Shown in pieces: positions 21,184 to 32,477 of a stretch of 64,000 nucleotides of DNA. The stretch comes from Patagioenas fasciata (lineage: Eukaryota; Chordata; Aves; Columbiformes; Columbidae). The notes under the pieces are model-generated. The model was given only the letters and a program-made list of their open reading frames with translations, did no database searches and was not told where the DNA came from. Where the stretch lies: contig NC_092522.1 in assembly GCF_037038585.1 (NCBI RefSeq), forward strand, positions 51,614,161 to 51,678,160, in the 5' to 3' direction. How positions within the stretch are numbered: position 1 is the stretch's first letter; every line of letters starts with the position of its first letter. The position numbers were made by a program, and so were the translations under genes.

Positions 21184-23370
21184 GCAATAAATAGCACTGT
21201 GAAATAAGTAAATGGCAATTAATAGACATCTGCTCAGGGTACTGGGCAAAGGATGATAAACTTGCAATCAATTAAAAGCAGTGAACAAGCTATCTATTAG
21301 AGTCAGCCATCCAGCACACAATCAATCAATAACAACGCAGAATTGGAAGATGGGGAATAATACTAATAGCAGACAGATAACACATGCGTTGCTCTCTTGA
21401 TGGGATGCTCCTATAAGGACTGTAGACCTGCATGTGTCTGGAAGTCACAGATACACAAGAGGAAGCGTGCTGACAGAGTACTTCTGCACATCAAAGAGGT
21501 GTAAAACCAGAATGGCTGTCAGGATCCTCATAGAGATTCTCTATCAGATTTCAGATGCACTTTGAATTCATGCCACACCTTGAGGAGGAAGACAGAGAGA
21601 TGCCCATGCAGTTTTCTCCCTCCAGAAGATATTAGCAGGAGTGCTTTGTGGCAAAGGAGTAGCTCTGATAAATGGCTGGATTGTAGGTGCAATTTAGAGA
21701 CTCTCCTCAACCCTCCCAATACATCTACAGATAATTGCAGCTACCTTTTTACTACTCTTGCCCACAAAAAAATGTTCAGATCTTTCTATAAAATCAATCA
21801 AACTGACACTGGCCAAAAAAGCACAGCCTATATTTCCCTGTAACCACATTATCCCCCGCCTCTTCCCTAGAAGTTCTGGCATGTACTTTCCAGGACTCCT
21901 TCTGAGTTTGGATCTTGGAGTCTCTTGTAGCACACAGGGATGTCATAATTAGTCTGAGATGATATATCTGCTGATCAAGATAAAATACAGGTCATCATTA
22001 ATATAAGAAAAATTAAGAAATTGTCTGCAGTAATTTTTTTTGTCACATTTTTTTTTCCCGGAGGGCCTGCCCTAAGTGTCTGATACACATCTTTGAAATG
22101 AATGATGACATCATATCCCATTTTAGCTTTAATCTGTAACTCTGCTGGATTGCTGCCATGCTCCCAGAAGTGTGCTAGGTGGCATATGCGTGTCTGCTGC
22201 GCTATCTCCCAAAATGTGTCAAAAAGACACACATTTTATAGAACATGCCAATAGCAACTCTGCATCCTATGCCATCCTGTCCTCCTTCCAGCCAGCACTT
22301 CCATGCTGTGGGTTTTGCCTGCTGCCTTTGTGAGTGTGCTGGCCCAGGGGCAGGCACCTGAGCACAGCACACCCACCTTCTCCCACCACTCTGTGCACCG
22401 AGCCTTCCCAGATGTTCCCTGCACTATAACAAATCAAGAAGGGATGGGATATATTATCTAAGAAGGGGAAGAAAACTTAATCTGATGAGCAATTTGCCAT
22501 ATGAGCTGTAACACGTGGCAGTGTCCTGGAGAAGAGCAAACCTCTGCAGAAGTGAGCAGAAGCGGTCTTCTCAGAGCATGATTTCCTTGCAATGACCTGT
22601 TCCAGCTCATTCAGATGACAGGGTGAGTGAAAGCTAGCTTGAGCTTTTCTTGTGTGCCGTTCGCATTGCATGGTGCCTCTGCATCTCGTGCATGCTCACA
22701 GGAGTGCTTCTCTTTAGTTTCTTGACTTCTGAAATGCTGAGAAATACTGCCTGAATGCTAAGCTGCCTGTGGCAGAGAAGCTGCCACTGTCAGGCTCTAA
22801 GTTGCTGTAAAGCTCTTTATTGTAACGCGCCCTTGAAACTGCACAAAACAGCTGCTGCTGAACAGCTTCTCAAGGCCAGGGCTCACAGGAGTCACAGCGT
22901 CTCTGCCTCACCACCTGCTCTGGCTCACTCCGGGTCACCAGCCTGCTTTGGCATTTTACACTGAGCAACTCCACCGAAACAGAAAGCCTGAAACGATGCT
23001 GAAATTAGCTGCTGCTAATCACAGGTGCCAGCTGGGACAATACAAAAGGTACCTTGACAGGAAGAGCGCAGCCACCTTTTTATTTGCTGCTACACCACAG
23101 AGTCAGTGCTTGCACCTGAAGGGACATTGGTCCCATGTTACATGGCAGACCTGGAAGTTCCCAGCACCAGCACCATTCAGCACCCTAAGAGACTAACCCT
23201 GGAAACTGTGACAGCAAGGGAGAAAGTGTGGTTTCCACCTCTGGATTCTCCCAGGTTGCTGAAAATCTGGTCCTCCCAAGCACTGAATGGCACAGGAGAG
23301 CCACACAGTGCCCTTTGGTTATTTGGATTTCACGGAGTTTGTGAGCAATTACTGTCAAAAGAAGCAGATG

Positions 23371-23373
23371 TTG

Positions 23374-23404
<31 letters not shown>
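23371..23404. repeat. (TTTTG)n microsatellite
   Basis: Six perfect or near-perfect TTTTG units. Reads as poly-Phe/Val/Cys on + and Lys/Asn/Gln repeats on -, which explains the low-complexity frames over it. Confidence 0.9.
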
Positions 23405-24929
23405 CCTGCTCCATACAGCTGCTTACAAACATTTTTCTTGCTTTTGGGAAACAAAAAATATTTCTTCTTGATTCTGTAGTTTATTTTGTTGGCGATTAGC
23501 TCACTGAATGTGTGCCCAAGGAAAAAGAAGTGGCATTTTGTGTCCTGTTCCATTGTGGAGCTGTATGATGGTATATTGCTCTTGTATCATGTCTAAGGTG
23601 CAAGAAAATACTTATGTGTCAGTAAAGCAGACTGCAATCCCAGTTACATCTGCTTGGTGGATGAGACTGCAGGAGCACAGAAGAAAAGGCTGTGACCTGG
23701 GAATTAGGGGCTCCTTTACAGGGGCAAAGAGAGAAAACATAAAGGGGCAGTGAGTGGCTCAGCACTGTGAGTTGAAAGGCCAAAGCACAGCCTTGATTGG
23801 AAAATATGGCCCTACAGAGTTACCAATTTTTGGATTATATTCTGTTCCAGAGTCCCTCAGAACAGGGAGAGAAAGAAGAAAAGAGACATATTCTGTTTTC
23901 CCTATTAGAGCCTTGATCCACCTCCCCAGACAGCATTGTCCTCCTTCTTGGCAGTCTGATCTTTTTTCTCTCCCAATAAAAGAGCCTCTGGAGAGCAACT
24001 GAGATGAACAACTTCACCAGAGCAGCTTAGGACAGCACGTGCCGCCCTACATGGCCAAATTGAAATCTGAACTTCTGCCCCCTTCCATGCGCATGAGTTC
24101 ATATTTTGGCAAGTCCGTAGAGTTTCTGAACAATTATATGTTTAGTTTACTGGTACGAAAGGGGAAGCCGCTCCAGGCAAGTAAATAAGATACAGAGATA
24201 AGTTTCTTGAGAAATTAACGTCTCAATGACTATACAAATATACAAAGGATGTATAAATAAATGACATTTATAGTGTACTATTATTCGTACTAGCTTTCTT
24301 CTCCACTTAATGTTTAAAAGAAAATAATTCCGTAAGGATATTTTCTTAAAGTGTATGCAAGATGGCCAACACAATGGTTTTAAGTAGTTAGAACACACAA
24401 TAAAATGATGCTACTTCACTACAGTGAAAGTAAACATTCTCATATAATGTCTCTCATTTTAATTTAATGCATTTGGATGAGTTATTACTCTTAGTCATGG
24501 TAAAACAATGTTTTATCTTGTTTTCCTCTTACTAATATCAGGCAACAACCTCAGTTCCCAGTGCAGTTTTGTTTCTCTCTCTGTCCTCAGCACCAGAGCA
24601 CATGGCTACCACAGGGGCAACCAAAAGGAGGTGCAGCCCCTCCATGCTTTTCTGCCGCTCCTTTAGGAAGGCCCATTCACTGACATTCATGCTATTTTAT
24701 CCAGTTATTGAAAAATAATCAGGAAAAGAAATATCTGTGTAGTCTAATGCCCTGTAGTCCTGCTGTGCAGGTCTCACTGGTGTATTTTGCGTGTGGATGG
24801 TGCCATACTCATGGCGAGTGTGCTTGGTGCTCCTCTGCCACAGGAGCCCCAGTTGTGTGGATATAATGCTGGGGCACAGAAAGCTTCACAGGTCATTTCA
24901 AAGTGGACTGTAATGCCCAAGGGATGAGG

Positions 24930-25055
24930 CCAGCAATGGGCACCTCTGAGAAGCCCAACACAGGTGACTTGCTCAAGGGCACATGAGAAATCAGTAGCAC
25001 AACTGATACTGAAAGTTAGAGGATCAAACTCACATCCATCTTCCTAACTGGACTT
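24930..25055 (-). mobile_element. Possible MIR-like SINE fragment
   Basis: AGGTGACTTGCTCAAGG (24962) followed by GGCACATGAGAAATCAGTAG, a GGATCAAACTCACATCC block and a pyrimidine-rich tail follows the order of the MIR core in reverse orientation. Identity is low, as expected for an ancient amniote SINE. Could be coincidence. Confidence 0.4.
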
Positions 25056-25326
25056 CTTCTGACAAGTAACAGAGCAATACATAATTAACTGGAAGATGAT
25101 GGCCAGGGATTTTCAGAGTACACTATTCATTCCTACAGTGTTTCATGTTTCAAGTTCCAGTTTGAGAGAGAATGTCCAATTTTTTTAAATAAATAAGCAC
25201 TCACTTCCTGACAAACAGGCTCTTTCAATTCTGTTAAGGTGGATACTCAAAATGCAAGGCAGCCAAAATAATGAGCCAGTTTTGCAAATCTTTCTGCCTT
25301 GCAAGACTTCAGCTATCATTTGCCTT

Positions 25327-25373
25327 AAAACAAAAACAAACAAACAAACAAAAACAAACAAACAAACAAAAAA
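25327..25373. repeat. (CAAA)n microsatellite
   Basis: Interrupted CAAA tandem array of about 47 bp, two CAAAAA interruptions. Confidence 0.9.
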
Positions 25374-25379
25374 GATAAT

Positions 25380-25640
25380 TTCATTCATTTTAAGAAGCTT
25401 ATGATGTCACATGTGAAATGTCAACAGATAGCAACTTAAACTAATCCCTAAAAGATGACCTACTTGAAGGTGTTTGACAGACTAGGCAGTCTCTCAAAAC
25501 AGCATCAATGAATGACATTTTTATGAAGCTAGATTTTAAATGCATCAGATTGTGTGCTAACCAGCCGATTTATAATTGGATCAAACTTTGATTTCCTAGT
25601 CTAACATTTAAAACAACGTGTTAAAGACACAACACATTAA
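25380..25640. promoter_or_regulatory. Candidate regulatory element with inverted TCF/LEF-like sites
   Basis: Unique AT-rich sequence with balanced composition and no repeats. ATCAAACTTTGAT at 25580-25592 is a 6+1+6 inverted repeat made of two TCF/LEF-type cores, next to a TATAATTGG homeodomain-like site. Function is inferred from motifs alone. Confidence 0.22.
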
Positions 25641-27198
25641 TTCTCCATAAGCTGCCTACAGACTTGAAGCTTTCATGTTCCTTTAATTCATTTTTATTTG
25701 AGCTGTTCTTTTTTTATTACTACAGATACAAAGTTAGAAATTTCTTATAATTGCTTTTCTTTCCATGGAGGTCTAACTCCCTTCGGCTTGAGGTCTTGCT
25801 TTCCCTACAATCTAGGGAGTGTTAGCCACAGACTCTGGTGGGAACAGAAGTGTAACCTCAACAGACATAGGTCAAAATTACAATGCAACATATATCATCT
25901 GCATAATTTTAAGGGGAAAAGAAAATTCCATCCTATCTAGGCCTTTCAATTGAACAGGAGGGGTTTTTTTCTCCCAGCATAGGTATTTTTCCACATGGCA
26001 CAAAACTCAAGAGATTGGAGACTACTTCAAGATAATAAAGATGTTGGTTGAGCAAAATTCACCCCTACCCAGAAGGCCAACCCAAGGTCTTAAATAATCT
26101 ATAGGCTTTGCACTGACCCCTGGCACAGAAGCGCTTTTCACAGTCTATGCAAATAAAATGAGCAGGCTTGCCTGTGCCAAGGCAAGGAAAGGGCAGGGGC
26201 CAGGAGTAGTTGTACTGACAGGCCGTTCATTTTACGCTCTCGTCTCCTTAATTTCCGTGTTTCGTCAGTGCTTTTTGGCTTAAAGGTAATGTTTCCTGGA
26301 TGCGCCCTTGAGAAGTCTGCCACATAGAGATGTTGTTGGGGGAGGGTTGCAGAAAGCCCTTGGAAGTGTGGGGAGAGGGGGCCCAAGCTGAGCCAGGTGC
26401 GATGCTCTCGGAACCACGCGTCACCGCTTCACCCTGACATGCTTCTGTGCCCAGGGGTGGGTGGGATGAGTCCTTGTTAGCAGGTGAAGAAGACTCATAC
26501 AGAGTGGCAGGCTGTTGTGTATGGAAACCTGTGCTTCTGTGTGCCTGCCGGTGTGGAGAGATCAGAACCAGATAGAACCACTGATGGTTTAATTAAAATG
26601 GAAAAGACTGGTGGAAAATAGTGGTAAAGTAATGGGGCCAGCACTGCAGATTTAGAAGCTTCCCAAAGGCAAGATCATTTGGGGAATATTTATGTGATGA
26701 TGATATAGGACTAGCATATTTTATAGTGCTAAACCCTCCCCCCAACCAGTCACAATAAAGAGAATCCAGTAAATAAAACATAATTAGAAACATAATTAGT
26801 ATGTGCAAAACAGCTCTATTGGCAGTGATGACTTAGGAGACCAACTTTGTATTCAGGGGCAGCTCCCGTACCTTAGTGTGAAGCCCAGGTTGTGCACAAA
26901 CCTTGCAATACAGACTCAGATTTATGCAGATTTAAATTCTTGCCTGTGTCTGTTGGCTTCAATCAAAACTGAAAAGCAAGTGAGAATGGATGTGATCTCT
27001 TCTTAAAATGCATGAAGAGTACAGAATAAAGAGGCCTTTTGGAACGTTACTAGCTGTTCTCCACCTCCACAAAGGGAGAATGCTTTTTATTACACATCAC
27101 TACTACATTTTTCGATAAAAGTAAAGCCTGACACTTTTGTGAATGGTATGTATATTTTATTGTTTTTATCCACCCACTGTGGATCTGATAGAAATAAC

Positions 27199-27215
27199 TT
27201 TTTTTTTTTTTTTTT
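27199..27215. repeat. T17 homopolymer
   Basis: Run of 17 T; no linked retroposon body seen. Confidence 0.85.
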
Positions 27216-27499
27216 ACCTAAAAGAATATTAAAAGAATAAAAGAAAAATTGAAATACCAGATGAGCAATTGTCAGGAAAATTGGGACTTATGTGCTCATC
27301 ACATTAAAATAAATGATACTGGGTCTTTACTATGATATGCAATTATCAAGGTGGTCTCACCTGCACCTATTTGGATATTGCACATTGTCTACAGTCAGTG
27401 TATTAGTATTTAAGAGGCAGTTTGCTGCATACAAAGAGATAAAGCAAATGGGGGCCTGTGGGATAGCAAATCTTGTAAACTTGTAATAGCGGAAAGCTC

Positions 27500-27625
27500 A
27501 ACAAAGCCTGCAGTGGCCACAAAGTCTGGATGAGAAAACAAAGCAGCCTATTTATCATAGCTCTACAATTATCCAGGCAGCAGGATCAATTTTAGACAGG
27601 CTAGCTGGTTATTTTCCTGAGGTCT
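27500..27625. promoter_or_regulatory. Candidate regulatory element
   Basis: Contains an MEF2-like CTATTTATCA (27548) that overlaps a GATA core, then ACAATTATCC and GGATCAATTTTAGACAGG within 60 bp. Dense, non-repetitive motifs suggest a conserved enhancer, but conservation is unknown. Confidence 0.2.
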
Positions 27626-28230
27626 TCACATAATCCTTGGTTTGAATTTCTGTGTTATGAATTCTGACTGTTCAAATGAGCTGGGGAAAACCTGCTTTCT
27701 GCCTGAGATGATCTGTGTTCTGGGAGACCATCACCTGCGATGCCCTCTTCCTACTGCAGGCACAGCCAAAAGGAGAGCGCAGATTGTTTGTCCTCTTTTA
27801 AAATCACGGTGTAATTGTGGCAGGAGAAAGCATTATGACTTTGCATGAACTGGAGTTTTACTGACACCTCACTTATTTTGGGAATGACAGGGAAGCCTGT
27901 GCTGGCAATTTTGCTTGACTGTACAATTGTGTTAACCTTTAAGTCTTCTTCAGAAGATACACCTTTTGGCTTGGTTTGTGTTGTCATTATTACCTTATGG
28001 CTAACAAATAAAGATTCAGGTGTGGGCAGTGAAATGCTGGTTTTAAATCCTTTTTACCAACAAAACTCTCTTATTAGAGATGGGAAGTAAATATTATTTT
28101 TAATTTCACTCTTTGATACAAATTACTGTGCAAACTTTGCTTTGTTTTGTTTTATGTTTCCAGTGTAAGAACTAGAGTTTTATATACCCTCATGAATACT
28201 GCAACACCTATTACTTACATTAGGGGGTTT

Positions 28231-28318
28231 TGTGTATATATATATATATATATATATATACATACACACATATATACACATAGGGCACATATATGTGCAT
28301 GTGTATGTACGCACATGT
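28231..28318. repeat. (TA)n / (CA)n compound microsatellite
   Basis: Thirteen TA units (28235-28260), followed by CATACACACATATATACACA and further alternating purine-pyrimidine sequence to about 28318. Prone to cruciform or Z-DNA and to length change. Confidence 0.9.
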
Positions 28319-28856
28319 CAATGCACGGGACAGTGCAGTGCGATCTACTCTTCCTCAGAACATTTATTAACTTTGTAAGTTGTTAAATGAAGTTGTTAAA
28401 TAATACATGCTTTAAGAACGAATGTGAAATTACTCCGGGTTGTACCCAAGTTTGGGCTAGCCTGGTTAGAAAACAAAACAGAACAAAATACATTTTTTGA
28501 TGGAGAGGCTGTTTTCCAGAATCACTACATATGCTGAGAACTGGTTGAATGAAACCTTCCTCTCAGCCTTCCCAGTGTCCAAAACCTAGGTCAGGACACA
28601 ATGAAAACTGAAAGTCATTACTCTTTGGGGTGGAGCCAAGATGGCAAATGTTGCTCGCATCTCTGCTTGCAGCAAACTGCATAAATTACGGCCGGCAGTG
28701 AGCCCCTGAGGATATTCTGCATTTTTTAATTCCTTCAGCCTCTGTCCAATCTGAACAGGCACAAACTTTGCATAACCAAAGGGCAGAACCATGCTGCAAA
28801 ATTTGTCAGCAGTTAAGTTTTGTGGGCAGAGCAAAGGGTGCTAAAATATAAACTCT

Positions 28857-28890
28857 TTATATATATATACACCTTATATATATATTTTTA
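28857..28890. repeat. (TA)n microsatellite
   Basis: Two TA arrays separated by CACC (TATATATATATACACCTTATATATATAT). Confidence 0.85.
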
Positions 28891-29670
28891 AATTACTTGA
28901 AAACCAGGCTTTGCATGGAAACACGAAAGATATTTCAGGGGACGTTATAGAGATGTTGAGCTGGCCACTAAGGCATCTTCTGAAATAAGTATTTCTTAGG
29001 TAGCTGTGGGAATGTTTTCTAAAAAAAAGAAAAATAAAATCCAGGGAATCAGAATTAACTCTTGGATAAGTGGATATGGAAGAAAAGAGAAAAAAATTTG
29101 CAAAGGAAAGTTACTGTAACATGTTTCATTGACCTGCTTTTGCTGCTTGCTTCCAACAGCTGCTTTATTGCTTGCTCTAAGAAAAGTGGCCTAAATGTTA
29201 TAGAGCAGCAGGAGCTGCTTCGTGGTTAAAGTTAGTTTTTAGGCCAATTTTCTATTTTACAGCTTCTCCAAAAATAAAATTGTTCCTAGTAAAAATCCCA
29301 GCTGGCATGTCCCATCACAAGGAGTGATCTTGAAAGACACCAGGCAGCAATACACCCATGGCATTTTAAAGACTTTCGGTTCTGAAATGCCCCTTTTCCA
29401 GGTTTTAAACCCTCATGTTCTTGTCATTTTACATCTTGCTCATGGTTTGATCTACAGGATGCCAGTTTTTGTTCATTTGGGTGAGATATATCTTTTACAA
29501 TTGTTAGAAAAAATGGAGGTGGTTACAAAGACCTGGGTGTTAACACCTGTCCAGTTTAAATGTACTAAGGTAGGCAGGGCAAGGATTATCCAAGTGCTGA
29601 TCAGCGCATTGATAGTGAAGTACAAGGTAGCTGGAGAAGAGCTGCCTTGAGGAGAGCTCTGAGAACAAGT

Positions 29671-29706
29671 GTGTATATATATATATGTATATACATATGT
29701 ATATGT
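29671..29706. repeat. (TA)n/(TG)n microsatellite
   Basis: GTGTATATATATATATGTAT and onward, ending GTATATGT. Contains an ATATGTATATACATAT palindrome. Confidence 0.85.
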
Positions 29707-31902
29707 CTGCAACAAAAACCCATTTGAAGTATGTAGACTAAAGGTGCCAATTGCCACCCCTCAAAATGGCAAATACCAGCCTTTACTTCTGGATGCCTCG
29801 CTGAATTTTTTCAGATAGCTAGTAAGACAGGTTGGCCTAACTGGATGCTTGGCAGGTTGTCCCTGATCTTTCTTTCTTTATATTTTTTATTTTTGAATTC
29901 TTTCCTACCTCTGTTCCATCAGCTTGAAAGTTAGCTGTTCATCAGTTCAATGTCCTTGTTCCCTGAATGGTATTATCACTTATGAACATTTATTTTTTTG
30001 GAGGATGACTTGTTTTTTGTTATTCTATACCAGATTGCCAAGTTTGCTTAGTGCTTTGGGTTTGTTTTGTTGCTGGTGTGTTTTTTTAAGGGCACACTTC
30101 TGGTCCATCTGTTTTATTTAATACTGCGGAAGTTCCTGATAAGTCCATGCCAGGTGTGCCAATTGATTTTTTGTGCTCTTAAGCCTTTCTGCAGCTGGGA
30201 AGACGGCAGCCTCGCAGCAGCAGCCTGACTCCATCTTTTGTGCAAGTGTGCAATGAGTGGAGCCAAATGGAAGGACGATGAGCAATGAAAGGTTCATAGC
30301 AAAGTAAAGATGAAAAACCTGAATTTTTGAGGAGAAATAAGTCAACAATCAAATTTATGGGTCAGAAATGTACGAGTGAATATTAGCCTGAAATCCCCCA
30401 AGGACTGATTTGTTCTGGGCTGAGTTGGAAAACCCCACATGTTGCTGGCTAGGCCAAATGTTCTTGGTTTTTGCCAGGCTTTGGGCTACATGTGAGGCTG
30501 AAGTACAAACTGTCTTGATTGTTTGAGAGACAGTAAACGAGACACAGACTCCCTAATAGGATAAAGGTAATGAAAAATGCCTCAAATTGAAATTAATTGG
30601 ATTTCCTTGCTTCAGGAAGAGAAGAGCAGCCACACTGGATGAGATCAGGGGTCAGCATAGCCCAATGCATTGCCTTGGACAGGAGCCAGTGGCAGGTGCC
30701 TAGGGAGAGGGCAGGAACAGGGCTTGTGTACAGTGATATTTTATTGGAATACTTTCCCAGCTTCCAGTGATTTCTTCCTCTGAGTTTCCATGAGAAGGAG
30801 GAGGTATGTTTATATTTAATAGTCCTCAGTGGAAAGTCCATGGAAGAAAAATCACTTCTTAAGCCCCCTTTCCCCTACTCAAGGTATGCCATTACCCAGA
30901 GAGTTGGACGTGAGCTTTTGTTACACATTTTTGTTCTTGCGGTGGCTGGAACATTTACAGTTCTTGGCAAGGCCCATTTACTTATCAGTGATTCAGCCTT
31001 TAGTAATCAGCACAATGGTGAAACTATACTGCAGGAGCTCAGGGATGAACTTGCAAATCCTACCAGCATCTCCTTTCCTTGTCCATTTTCTTCCTTTTTA
31101 TGAGGTGGGAGGAATGATGTGAAGCCTTCTTCTGACGTTTAAATACATGATCTGATGAGTTATTTCTGAAAAACACCCAAAATAAAAAGGATGATGATAA
31201 GACACTTGGTTTTTACTACTAATCAGCTGTGGCAACAATTTATATGCTAGCCTTTTCTGAGTTTCTTTATTAATATTAAATCTCGTATTCCAAGCATTTA
31301 GCTTAATTATCTGTTTCACAGTTGACATTTATGTTACAGCATTTTGCTTATGTTTTGGACTTTTTTTGGGGTGGAGTGTCTGATCTCAGCTTGTAAAACA
31401 GAAGTTTATCTACATGCAAAGGGCCCAAAATAGTTATTTTGGATTGTCCCTGGGCCATGGTTCCATGAGTCCAGAAATGAAATTTTGGTCACCTGGCACT
31501 GTGTCAAAAAGATGACAGCTACAGGACATTAACCCGTTTATCAGTCTAAAGAGACAAAAATGATTCAGATGTGTTAATGTTTGATAACATTTTCCCAGCG
31601 TATCTGCAAGGCTTATTGTCTGTAGGCTGAATCTCACATAATCTTGCCACCTACACACCAAGGTTGTGGTCTCTGGCTATGGCTGTGCTGCTCTCTCAGC
31701 AGGTTTGGATCCAGGAACTTCTTATTCTATTTGCACACTCATCAGACATGAGCTGTGCTGAGATTTCTCCTTGGCTGCTGCTGACATGCCTCAGTTTCCA
31801 GTTGTGTTAGTGCCTGGACTCACTCGTGCACAGCATGAGCAGCATGGGTCCACTTCTCTGGCTACACCTGCAGAGACAGAAACCACCTTACACTCATCCT
31901 AA

Positions 31903-32477
31903 TTGGCTCCTAACAGGACCCAAGTACAGGTACTGGCATGGAATGTCAAGAGACATGTCCGAGCACTTGGAATAGTACCAACCTATGGAATAGTACAATC
32001 TGTCATACCATCCTACATGATTATTTCAGCACCTTGCATGGACTCTTGTGGATTAAATTGCTCAGATGGGCCTACAAAAAGCCCCAACAATAATGGGTGC
32101 TGCTAAGTGTGTTGCCTCTCCTGGGGCAAAAGATCTGGACTTCATTACAAGTTGGGACAGAAGCACAGCCCTTGAATATGACAGCGATGCTTTGTGGGAA
32201 CATCTCTTACCCCATTTGTTTGGAGGCAGTTGATCTCTGCTATAAAGGAAGGGGATGCAAAAGCATGAAAGACTACCAACAGTACACTGTCTCCATTTAC
32301 CTCACTGCTCGCTGTAACAGAAGCACACTTGCTGGTTTTATATGCTTTAGCCAGGCAAGGGTTGTGGAAACCAAGGTGGTGTGCAGCTTGCCAGGCCAGC
32401 AGAGCAAACTACCAATTGCCATCCATGGTGATCCGCAAGGTCCTGACACAGAATGGAGAAGGATAGAGACAGGCTAA
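31903..32477 (+). pseudogene. Possible decayed retroviral envelope (SU-like) fragment
   Basis: Envelope glycoproteins are cysteine-rich and N-glycosylated. Two overlapping + frames show this. The first (31903-32106) has five cysteines and two sequons (NRT, NCS). The second (32097-32477) has seven cysteines and three sequons (residues 27, 35 and 74) around CGNISYPICL. They overlap by 10 bp in different frames, consistent with one frameshifted coding sequence. The flank to about 33100 has short open stretches (for example 32999-33093) that might be transmembrane-subunit residue, but stops are frequent. No LTR, primer site or pol was found nearby. The SU-like character most resembles betaretrovirus-type (class II) envelopes; this is inference. 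It is unrelated to the ERVL-like element at 16-20 kb, which lacks env. Confidence 0.4.

Larger units (their letters stand above)
20208..24929. other. Intergenic DNA, no gene recognised
   Basis: Unique sequence. It contains a purine-rich stretch (21057-21183), a (TTTTG)n array (23371-23404) and an AT-rich patch with AATCAATCAAT-type repeats near 21250-21340. The long frames at 20381-20914 and 20725-21267 lie antisense to each other in GC-balanced DNA and show no domain; the latter covers the complement of the purine tract. Confidence 0.5.
25056..31902. other. Intergenic DNA, AT-rich, no gene recognised
   Basis: Holds a (CAAA)n array, a T17 run, three TA microsatellites at 28.2-29.7 kb, and two stretches that look like candidate regulatory elements (25380-25640 and 27500-27625). 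The 108-codon frame at 29324-29650 overlaps a minus-strand frame formed by the TA repeat and has no motif. Confidence 0.5.

Noticed and set aside
20381..21267. Antisense pair of about 180-codon frames after the 3' LTR
   Set aside because: Both strands are open over the same DNA, and the minus frame is Ser/Leu-rich because it reads the complement of the purine tract. No motif.
29324..29650. 108-codon + frame
   Set aside because: Composition is plausible, but no family is recognisable and no splice, promoter or repeat context supports it.
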